Assembly (NCBI GenBank): GCA_029204225.1 | Contig: CM055101.1 | Location: 32,741,683 to 32,805,682, forward strand | Direction: 5' to 3' | Source of the DNA: Diphasiastrum complanatum | Taxonomy: Eukaryota > Streptophyta > Lycopodiopsida > Lycopodiales > Lycopodiaceae | Length of the DNA stretch: 64,000 nt | Shown: positions 34,877 through 42,099 of the stretch, piece by piece | Numbering within the stretch: the stretch's first letter is position 1 | Layout: each line of letters begins with the position of its first letter | Position numbers and translations under genes: made by a program | Notes under the pieces: model-generated | Seen by the model: the letters and a program-made list of their open reading frames with translations, nothing else | What the model was told of the DNA's origin: nothing | The model's database searches: none

Positions 34877-37767
34877 TATTATTCGATGTTGCAAGTTCTT
34901 CTCAGTTCACTGTTATGACTGCCACAAAAAGCACCCAAAGCTTTGTATAAATGTGTCTAACTCACTTTTATCTGTGGTTCTGGTTGTGTGGTGCTCACAG
35001 ATGTCTTCGTGGATGTAGGTATGTTTTGTTTGTTCAACTTATTTGCTCTAAATGATTCTATAAATTTTCTGTTGTTTACTATAAAGGATAATAGTTCTAC
35101 TTCTCCAGATGTTCAACTAGTTACCTCATCCCAAGGTTATTGTATTTAGCGCAGCTGTAGACTTTTGTGTATATTGTTACTCATATAGCATCATTGAGAG
35201 CTTAGTTGGCCGTTCTGGAACGCGTTCCAGAACGTTTTCCGTTCCGGAACGAACCCTTGAAAAAAAAAATAGTATTAAAAAATTTAGTCTGTTCTCTTTT
35301 TTCTTTGAAGCTTTACCTGATAATTCAAGTAGCGCACCACTAATGTCATACGGATGAGGGAACACTGATGTGCTAAGATAACAGAATTATTAATAATCAC
35401 ATGGCTCTAACTTCGAGCGGTACTTATCTGATAGAAGAGTTGGTGTATGCAGAAGGCTAGAAGTATGCAACGAATGATCATTCTCTTGTGAAATTGAAGT
35501 GACGAACGAGAAAAATGAATGCTAAGAAGCTGAAGTATGTCATACAAAAGATGTAGTTTACTGAGAGAGGTTGGTCAATTATGTTCAAGAATAGCACTCA
35601 CCACACATCTACCTTACAGCTACAGAATCTATGATGACATGTGCATGAATGATTGGCAAGAAATAAAGCATGAAAAAGCCTTGTATGACGTTAGTGGTGC
35701 ACTATTTGAATTGTCTGATAATTCTGTTATCTTAGCACATCAGTGTTCCCTGCTCGCTGTTGTGAAATGGTGAAGTCGCAGGCCACCAGGGTGTTGTGAA
35801 ATGGTGAAGTCGCGGGCCAGCAGCGTATTATGTTCATTTTTTTTACATTGTAAATAAACTCGTTCAGACCCATGGCCTTCTAAGATTGAGAGAGATAAGT
35901 CGTATTCAATCTATGTAGGAATGAGGAAAATACAAGTGAAGGTTATTTTGAAGGTTGGATTATCTGAAGGCAAACATGTAAACTGCATTTATCAGTCCAT
36001 TAGACATGTTTGTACCTGGTTATTGCAGGGAATAAGTCAATTGGTCTTGGTGCTTTGATGAAGTATTTTGGAAAGAAACCAAACGAAACTTTGCATGTTG
36101 GCGACAGGTTCACCTTGAGTGGAAATGACTCTGCCACTCGCTCAAAATGCCCTATACTGTAAGTTTGCTTGATGCCTCAAGTACAATTTCAGACTGGTGG
36201 CATTTTCTCAATGTATCAAACAGTGCTTTATTGAATGATGGATCTTCCTGAAAGTACATAAATTATGCAAAATATTTTCTCATCATTTATTTTTTCCTTC
36301 TACTTTTGACTGCATTATGATCATTTTGAGTATTTTGTTTCCACTTGACATTTCCAGCCTTATTAGGGCAATTCAAAAACAGCCATCCTTTCGGTAGTTT
36401 TTTATTTTCTTGGCATTTCCAGTCTTCATAAGATCTAAATTTGTTGGAAGCAGCCTTCCTGTTAGATATCCTGTCATGGGGTGACTGGAAGGTATTAATC
36501 GCCAGGAATACGTGACTCTAGAATCTAGATTGAGTCGATACCCGTCACTAAGCTGGATGTACCTTCTTATTAGAAGATGGTTAACTTTTTAACATGATGG
36601 ACCTTTGAGTGATACCCTTCACTAAGCTGGATGTACCTCCTTGCTAGAAGATGGTTAACTTTTCTGAGGATTAACATGATGCAAGTTTGAGCCCCCCCCC
36701 CTGCACTGGATAGGCTAGGGCAAGACATTGTTCACATCTGTCGGTCTCCAATATTAGTTCTTTGAAAAGTTCCCTTTGTTACTTTTCTGGAATTTTTATG
36801 TGTCCCTTATCATGGCTTTTGAAATGTGCTGAATAGTTAGCTTTTGTATGAGATTTTCAACTCCTAAGCTAGTTTTTGGTTGAATTCCATCTGGAATATA
36901 GGTACCAGGAAATACATTTCTCGTCATGTACAATTTTCTCCAAGTGGGAAACCTTATGGTATATGTGTTTTCCCTCCACGTAAGGATTCCTTAACCATAA
37001 AAGGGAATGTGCTTCTCTTTGACATAATACCTATCAGCTGTTTTAAGTCGGAAGTTTTAACTTTGTTAAGGAATTCATTGCATATTATAGTTTTACATGG
37101 CAGTAAATAGTTTTCACATTTCACAGTTTCCAATTCCATTTTTCCAGGGATCTGCGTTTTTTAAGTGAACCATTTTATACTGTGATTTGGGGATACATTG
37201 TTCGTGCAATAATAAATGGTGGTTGCAGAGCAAGGGCTACCTGTTCAAAGGAAATTCCAAAATCGACCTGACTATAAAGATAGGCTTGTTTAACATGCAC
37301 TGTAAAATTTGTGTATCAGAAGGTCACAAAGCCTTTCTATATTAAAGTATATAATATATGCTCCATAATCTGCAAACAGGCAAATGTTTGAACAGCTCAT
37401 TTGTAAGAAGATTGAGGCTCTTATTGTCCTTAAAAACTTGTGCATCGTCATCCTTGATATAGGCAGCACTTGAGTTTTTTTATGTAGAATTAAAAAATCC
37501 CATCTTGACATATACAGGGTGGGATGCATCCCCTTGTATCAAGGAGCATATAGTCACTGGAAAACATACATGTTCTTTGTGTTTGACTGAAATAAGTAAT
37601 CTTTAGTGAAATAATTTTTTCACTCTCATTACTACCTTTTCTTATATTGCCGTTATTCTTAACATTTATTTGGCAGGTGGGTGGCTAATCCTGAGGAGAC
37701 AGGCTTCTTCACACGCCTCTTGCTCAATGATATCCAAGTGGCCAGGCTCATTCCTTATATTGAATGA
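20693..37767 (+). CDS. ISN1: IMP-specific 5'-nucleotidase (ISN1) family, eight exons
   Basis: ISN1 hydrolyses IMP to inosine and phosphate. Exons read by eye: 20693-21520, 29784-29996, 30467-30623, 31789-32132, 34326-34407, 35001-35018, 36029-36158, 37677-37767. All introns are GT-AG, phases agree, and the sum is 1,863 nt (620 residues). The start is the ATG at 20693 (GCTATGGCT context); the frame opens earlier only at TTG. Residues 1 to about 60 are Ser/Ala/Arg-rich and lack acidic residues, like a plastid transit peptide, followed by a poly-Cys run and a variable region to about 260. Family blocks are LVPPVGRFYTPLPLSLA and PPNFAEIRHILN (exon 2), the HAD nucleophile motif TFDADGTLY (D361, D363), IAIVTAAGYPEDAGKFEHR, FHVMGGECNYL, KPRSVGAIP, FNGGNDVFVDVGNKS and LHVGDRFTLSGNDSATR (Asp about 573), then WVANPEETG. 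Yeast ISN1 has these blocks in the same order but a short N-terminus. No break was seen. Plastid targeting is inference. Confidence 0.88.
21477..22665 (+). repeat. Copy 1 of duplicated exon 1/intron 1 boundary
   Basis: From the last 14-15 codons of exon 1 through about 1.2 kb of intron 1. Matches copy 2 (28,968-29,660) in order: GTGCATTTCCTATCTGG at about 21,621, TGTTCAGGG, CTTATCAT(G/A)TC(G/A)CAATCAAGT, a CTTAGATCC word, TATATGCCT(A/G)G(A/G)CGTT, and TATTTTCAAGTA(T/C)(A/C)T at about 22,620. Relative to copy 2 it has an extra block of about 520 bp (roughly 22,085-22,600) containing a GC-richer stretch with CCTTCGCC- and GGCGAAGAGG-type words, possibly a later insertion. Confidence 0.8.
22666..25744. 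other. Intron 1 sequence without recognisable genes
   Basis: AT-rich intron DNA. Around 23,465-23,520 a TTTTGCCTTCTTTTGGCA / TTTTGGTGCCTTCTTTTGGCA short repeat occurs. A 116-codon open frame at 24,115-24,465 has no recognisable domain and begins at a non-ATG codon. No LTR ends were identified, although the length suggests transposon-derived filler. Confidence 0.5.
25745..28476 (+). mobile_element. Penelope-like retroelement relic, GIY-YIG ahead of RT
   Basis: Plus-strand pieces in several frames line up as one Penelope-like polyprotein. At 25,745-25,957 is a GIY-YIG-like domain: VYVGQTFRFAFVCFQEHVREARR, with the usual catalytic Arg before 'FxEH' replaced by Cys. Next come a Pro-rich linker, a region with PCSCGDSFYSKFSD and LGHIV (about 26,658-26,720), then KFCPPL (26,783) and ISYVDKCSNNFVFVCKKFY (about 27,030). 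The RT fingers and palm follow: PNLPFLCAAWKFHKVP, LQTYDFTTLYTKINLEDL (motif A Asp present), FQQTIGIPMGTN and RRYIDDLFV (about 27,930, both Asp present). The thumb ends with YGVITSQFYRFSCLC and LLLHKGYSFKKI, stopping at 28476. There are at least four frame changes and several stops. No endonuclease follows the RT, so the domain order is endonuclease first. Confidence 0.72.
28477..28967. other. AT-rich tail after the Penelope-like element
   Basis: The stretch 28,500-28,640 is nearly pure A/T (TTATTTTATTTTG, TTTATAAATTTATAAATT). It follows the end of the RT frame and may be the element's 3' end or ordinary intron. No terminal repeats were found by eye. Confidence 0.35.
28968..29660 (+). repeat. 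Copy 2 of duplicated exon 1/intron 1 boundary
   Basis: Starts with a copy of the end of exon 1. In the matching frame it reads LEFIISVHTMHFPLQ where exon 1 has IEFIISMHTTHSPSQ, followed by GTTGCTCA as at the real donor. It continues in parallel with copy 1 for nearly 700 bp. The copies are clearly diverged. Copy 2 lies just before real exon 2 (29784) and has a CTTAG directly before the exon-like part, so cryptic splicing is conceivable but unproven. Confidence 0.8.
31059..31114. repeat. (GA)n microsatellite in intron 3
   Basis: About 28 uninterrupted GA dinucleotides inside intron 3 of the ISN1-like gene (30,624-31,788), preceded by a GGGGTGGGGCTGCTG stretch. The remaining intron 3 sequence shows no gene. 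Confidence 0.95.
32133..34325. other. Intron 4 of the ISN1-like gene
   Basis: The 2.2-kb intron has no recognisable gene. At 33,310-33,415 a diverged tandem duplication repeats CAGTGAAC(C/T)(A/G)CACA...AGAGG(T/C)(G/A)AACACA. Minus-strand open frames (33,579-33,869 and 33,979-34,383) lack motifs. Donor GTTTGTTC at 32133; acceptor TTTTTATTATTGCAG ending at 34325. Confidence 0.55.
34421..34480. repeat. 30-bp tandem duplication in intron 5
   Basis: AAACCCTCAGTCTTGTGCTT occurs at 34421 and again at 34451, directly after the exon 5 donor (GTAAGT at 34408). Confidence 0.9.
34826..34871. repeat. (TA)n microsatellite in intron 5
   Basis: About 21 TA dinucleotides between TTGCATG and CACACTATT, about 130 bp upstream of the microexon acceptor. 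Long TA tracts can form cruciforms and vary in length. Confidence 0.95.
35001..35018 (+). other. ISN1: 18-nt microexon of the ISN1-like gene
   Basis: Between CTCACAG (acceptor ending at 35000) and GTATGT (donor from 35019) lie 18 nt that, with flanking split codons, encode DVFVDV. It supplies the middle of the conserved FNGGN-DVFVDVG-NKS block (yeast has GGSDVWCDIGG at this place), so skipping it would remove six core residues while keeping the frame. Both flanking introns are phase 1. Confidence 0.8.
35211..35251. other. Perfect 24-bp palindrome plus 12-bp palindrome (HSE-like)
   Basis: Positions 35,211-35,234 form an uninterrupted perfect palindrome centred on a CGCG at 35,221-35,224; its arms are CGTTCTGGAACG and CGTTCCAGAACG. 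A second palindrome, CGTTCCGGAACG, lies at 35,240-35,251. The array contains TTCnnGAA three times, the unit of plant heat-shock elements. It sits in intron 6, about 190 bp after the microexon. Confidence 0.8.
35319..35828. repeat. Inverted and rearranged repeats in intron 6
   Basis: Block A (GGGAACACTGATGTGCTAAG..., about 33 bp from 35357) recurs inverted at about 35,718-35,750. Block B (CAC(C)ACTAA(T/C)GTCATAC, 35,319-35,350) also recurs inverted at about 35,684-35,716, but the order of A and B relative to each other is swapped. Immediately after, GTTGTGAAATGGTGAAGTCGC is tandemly duplicated with a 34-bp period (35,761 and 35,795). Confidence 0.75.
36546..36690. repeat. 74-bp tandem duplication in intron 7
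   Basis: CACTAAGCTGGATGTACCT occurs at 36546 and again at 36620, each followed by a CTT(A/G)(T/C)TAGAAGATGGTTAACTTT-type stretch and a TTAACATGATG word. A poly-C run follows at about 36,694. Confidence 0.85.
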
Positions 37768-39028
37768 TGATTCTAAGACTAAGCCTCCATAGAACGAGAG
37801 AAGTTTCTGCTGCATGCAGCAAGCATTTGTGACCAAGAAAGCTCCTCTAAAATTTTGGGTTCATATTTTTGGATATAGCTGCCAGGGGGCACATTGTATT
37901 TCTTAGACAAGCACTCCATTTTCAGGAAGGTTCTACAGAGAGCACACTTTGAGAGAATCTGGGATTTCTTAGGTGGAAAGATATTTTCTGGTTGCAATCT
38001 TTCTTAGGATTCACAAAAGTTTGGAGCATGTTTTGTCACAGGATATGATAATTAACAGATATCTGCCAATTGTATATTTTGTCACATTAATTTCTTGTGT
38101 CAAGTCTAGCAATCATTGACGGCTTCAGTATGGTATGGTAGCCAAATATTTGTATGGAATTAGATGGAGAAATAGCAGCTAAGGATTGTGAAGAGCTTCA
38201 AAGAAGTTGGAAGTTACAAGCCAAAACAATGCATATAACATTGATAGTGGCCTTTAAATATACATGTACTCAAGGATCACCAACATACAAGACAAGGGAA
38301 AGGATATGCAGGACACGCAGACTCGAGAAAAGCATAGAATACAAAGAGGTCTGAAATTAGGGCTGAAAAAGCATAAATTCAGGAGTTAAAGAACTTCCAT
38401 GAGAGAAGGGCTACTACAGAAGGAATCATGGTGATAAAGTGAAAAAATGACTTGCTAACATGGGAAGAAGGAAACTGCTGGCATACATTGCCTTCTACAA
38501 AGGCCTCTTGACGTATGACTAGTTGCCACCTATCTCCGGATTGGAAAGAGTTCATGAACCAGGAACATTATTGTGGAGGTCGTCTCTGGTAGACACACAA
38601 AGAGTTCCTGGAGCAGTTAAGCAGCAGTAACTTTTGACCTTTGCTGCGACAAGGTGAAGGCAAACACTACAGGGTCAACATTTTTTCCGCTAGAGTTGAA
38701 ATATGGGTCATGCAAATAGGAATCTCTAAAATATTTGTCAAAGTTATGGGACAGCAAGTATCCCATGTCAAGAAAGTACCATGCAAATCTTGGTGGGGAA
38801 GTTTTTCCGTAGGAGTTCGAAACCTTAATAGGATTCTTAAAGTAAGTTAATTTAAAGTGGGTATAAGACTTGATAGATTCAAGTTAAAATAAATTTTCTT
38901 TACTATTTTGATTCTACTTAATGCCTCTAAAAAGGTGAAAATCACTCAAATTGGTCAACCCCTGAATGTGTATTGGTTGGTGGTAGTGGGTTCCTTTGTA
39001 TGAGACATCGGAGGTTGCTGCTAGTTAC

Positions 39029-39114
<86 letters not shown>

Positions 39115-39697
39115 GTTCCCATCTTTGAAACTTATACTTGCAACAAGTTGTAGAAATTCACATCATTACTACATTAGTTGGAAAATGCAATGCATACATA
39201 AGGTCATACATTTTGATCCAAATGCTTAAGCCATAAATCTTGATTGTGACACTCTAATCTTGTTAAATCAATGCCATGACATTTGCAAATGGTAGACCAT
39301 CACATTTTGGAATTTTTGTGCTTAAATTTAGATCCAAATTTCATTCCTGTTTTTAAACATCTATTGTTGGAAAACCCTAGAAGGTGTTCGTGTATAAGTA
39401 TCTACGTTCTAGATTTGAAAGCGGGCAATACTTTCCATGAACCAAAATGGCAAGAATTCAAAACACGTCTACAGGAATAAAGTGGAGCTAATTTTAACTT
39501 GTTAAATGTAGCTCAAAATTCAATCAAAATTCACATATTTAGTTTTGGTGGTTCAAACTTTTACAAGGCTCATAAGTAGAATGCACATTTGAGGTCTTTT
39601 TAAGCTCTTAACTTTGTATTTCAGCCTCTTTAGACCACGTTAGTCAAATCATTTCAAGCACTATTTCAAACACTACTATTATTAACGAGATAGTGTT
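37768..39697. other. 3' flank of the ISN1-like gene, no further gene
   Basis: After the TGA at 37765-37767 there is no gene I can support. A canonical AATAAA poly-A signal is not evident in the first 350 bp; ATTAAT and AATTAA variants occur near 38,050-38,090. A TC-CA compound microsatellite (39,030-39,112) lies within. Open frames under 80 codons have no motif. Confidence 0.5.
39030..39112. repeat. (CT)20(CA)21 compound microsatellite
   Basis: About 20 CT units followed directly by about 21 CA units. The Ser-Leu/Thr-His open frame across it is an artefact of the repeat. Confidence 0.95.
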
Positions 39698-39912
39698 TGT
39701 TAGAAGTCAATGTTGAGTTCACTTTGACTACTTAGTCAATGTGAACACTCTAATAAGTTAGCTAGTTTCTCTGTACTTATATCCTTATAAGGGACTTTCA
39801 TATGTAACCTTGAATTTATTATGTTGATTATGTTAATCTCGCTGGTGTTACTCTCCTTTTGCTATTGCTCATTAGGCATGGCATTTATGTATCCTTGACA
39901 TGGTATCATAGC
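39698..39912 (+). mobile_element. Short Copia-type 5' LTR with primer site, interrupted
   Basis: A 203-bp candidate LTR runs from TGTTAGAAGTCAATG (39698) to ATCCTTGACA (39900). It contains a TATA-like CTTATATCCTTATAAGG at about 39,777 and is followed at once by TGGTATCATAGC (39901-39912), which differs from the usual tRNA-iMet primer site TGGTATCAGAGC at one base. Only 42 bp later the 5.5-kb element is inserted. The Copia pol remnant at 47.3-48.6 kb has the same orientation and may be the rest of this older element. No 3' LTR copy was found, so the start is not confirmed. Confidence 0.55.
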
Positions 39913-39954
39913 TCCTCCTCGTTATTGAAGCAGTGCTCAATGTGAGGTGAGACA

Positions 39955-40608
39955 TGTGAAGGATTTCAGATCATTCAAAATCCAATCCATGTCCCAAATC
40001 TTTGGTTACAATAAGAAGCAAACCAACAATCTTGCCAATGTAGAAAAATCAGCATCTACATATAAAATGAGATGCAAACTCTAAGAGATATTGATCAAAC
40101 ATGAACCAAAACATAAAATATGTTTTCTGTCCGTACAATTACAGTACCCTACTGTATTTCACACGTGTGGAATCGAAAATAGCAATAAATGATCATTCTA
40201 CACATAGAATTGCAAGATAACACCAAGATAGTGCACCAATGAGTAGTAGAACCCAAAGAGAACCATGTATAATGATGAAATGAGAGAGAGGAGAGAGAAG
40301 ATGTGTCTCTCCACGAGTTACATCCTTTTATAGAGTTTTCAAACCCTATTTGGCCACTTGGCTTTTCCTCCAAAATGTAAACTCTACTATTTTTGGGTCT
40401 AGATTCAATGTACCCAAAGTTCAAATTTGAATCTCTCTCAAACTCGACTACCAACTTTCCCACACTTTCCAAAAGTGTTTATTGAATGTATTTTAAACTA
40501 ATATAACTTCAAAAAGTTTGTCTCTAAGTCTAAAATGAGTTTTGGCCTCTTATTGACAATTTACCAAAATGTGACTAAACTAGACTAAACTAGTTGAAAT
40601 CTCTCACA
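39955..40608 (-). repeat. 3' LTR of the 5.5-kb element
   Basis: 654 bp, TG...CA ends. Contains the decamer CACACGTGTG (40,160-40,169) and a GAGAGAGAGGAGAGAGAAG tract. On the minus strand the interior joins it through a purine tract. Confidence 0.92.
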
Positions 40609-40620
40609 CTCCCTCTTCAA
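40609..40620 (-). other. Polypurine tract
   Basis: On the minus strand GTTGAAGAGGGAG directly abuts the 3' LTR, the expected place for plus-strand priming. Confidence 0.8.
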
Positions 40621-40785
40621 CTAGTTTTGGCATAGTTTTGACAATAGAACTTTGATCCAACTTTAGAATGATCTCCATCCTAAGTATAGATCTTCGTTCT
40701 AAGGTTTTAAAGTATCTTTCATAATTGATATAGAGAATAGTGTCCAAATTGGATGCTTCACTATTTCTTACATCAATTTTGCACA

Positions 40786-42099
40786 TCAAGATATAACTAG
40801 AACATGAAGAACCAAATAGAATGTGAATGAAATGATTCCTCCATGTTTCAAACTTTGTACTCTCTGGAAAATACAGCAACCAAACAATAAATGTGAGTGA
40901 TGACCATTTGCTTGCTTGTGTCCTCCAACTTTGTCCTTTCTTGATATGTCTCCACCATAAAACTCCATGAATGAGCCTCCATCTCCATCTTGCCACAAGA
41001 AATCATCAAACCTTGGAAATCCATGAGTAGGTGAGTACATTAATGATGCAAATCCAGCACCACATGACTCCCTAAACCAAGTAGGTTGCACTAGTCCATC
41101 TTCAAGATCTACTTGACACAAGAAAATGACCATGAATTCACCAAAAATTGACAATCTCCAAGTATTGGCACCAAGTAGCTCAACACTTGAGAACTTGATC
41201 ATGGATGAGTGATATAATGAGCCTCCAATAGCTTCATATCCATCAACAAAACCATCCAAGAATGCTAGTACAACTTCAACAATAAGATATTGCAAGACAA
41301 TGTAGCTAGTTTGTCCATATCTTGACAATTTGCACACATCCACATGAAATAGCTCAAACATGAGATAAAACAAGTAAAGTAAACTTGAACAACACTTCCT
41401 TGATGCTCCTTTGACCTTACTTGAGTCTTCAATAAGCTGCAAAAACAGATCCATAACATCTTTGCCAAATAACTTTCCTTTGATGCTCTTGACTAGCTCC
41501 AAATTGCCACCTTTCCTTTTGTGTTGTTGAAGCCCTTTGAGACCAACCTCTTGGTCTTCCTCTTGACCATCAAAGTCATTGAACAAACTTTGTTTTTCAG
41601 ATCCATTACTTGCTTTTTCAGTATGAAAAACATGAGAACCAATATCCACTTGCATAGCATCATCTACACAAGAAAATTCTCCAAAACATGTGAGTAAAGC
41701 AAAGTGAGTCGCTTCCACTTGCTTACCTTTCTCTTGATCATCAAAGATATCAAAGATATGAATATCTTCAGATTTGAACCTTTGGAAATACTCCCTCTCA
41801 AACATATGATCAATATCCAACAAGAACTCATCAATGCTTGATCTCGAATTTCCACAAAGGTTAGTGAAAACAATGTCGCCAATGTCACAATCATAAATCA
41901 AAAGATAGATTCCAAACTTTCCATCCAACATGAAGTAGAGTAGGTGAAGATGAGTATCAAACCTAAGAAAATCCAGCCCTCTTGAGTTCATACAAAACCT
42001 CAATAAGCTCACCAATGAGATCTCCCTTGTCTTGAAGAAATTGCCTCTCGATTTGCTCCATGTAGTCTTCTCCAACCAACCTTTTGCCATCTTGATCAT
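40786..42099 (-). CDS. Unrecognised 437-codon ORF of the 5.5-kb element
   Basis: Open frame from an ATG at 42099, overlapping the 3' end of the gag-protease frame by 137 nt in another frame. It lies where integrase-RT-RNase H would be in a normal Copia element, but none of the pol motifs (YVDD, the DDE set, RNase H Asp/Glu sites) is visible. Composition is Asp/Glu/Phe-rich, with an acidic middle part and several hydrophobic stretches such as CCSSLLYLFYLMFELFHVDV and, at the end, IISFTFYLVLHVLVIS. It could be captured host sequence, an accessory protein, or DNA that happens to stay open. The length without a stop in AT-rich DNA argues mildly for constraint or youth. Confidence 0.5.
   Translation of the reverse strand: MIKMAKGWLEKTTWSKSRGNFFKTREISLVSLLRFCMNSRGLDFLRFDTHLHLLYFMLDGKFGIYLLIYDCDIGDIVFTNLCGNSRSSIDEFLLDIDHMFEREYFQRFKSEDIHIFDIFDDQEKGKQVEATHFALLTCFGEFSCVDDAMQVDIGSHVFHTEKASNGSEKQSLFNDFDGQEEDQEVGLKGLQQHKRKGGNLELVKSIKGKLFGKDVMDLFLQLIEDSSKVKGASRKCCSSLLYLFYLMFELFHVDVCKLSRYGQTSYIVLQYLIVEVVLAFLDGFVDGYEAIGGSLYHSSMIKFSSVELLGANTWRLSIFGEFMVIFLCQVDLEDGLVQPTWFRESCGAGFASLMYSPTHGFPRFDDFLWQDGDGGSFMEFYGGDISRKDKVGGHKQANGHHSHLLFGCCIFQRVQSLKHGGIISFTFYLVLHVLVIS

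Noticed and set aside
34779-35018. Plus-strand ORF across the (TA)n repeat ending at the microexon
   Set aside because: It is the (TA)n tract read as Ile-Tyr repeats. Its end overlaps the microexon in a different frame.
38996-39229. Plus-strand open frame with Ser-Leu and Thr-His repeats
   Set aside because: Produced by the (CT)n(CA)n microsatellite; no ATG-led gene structure.
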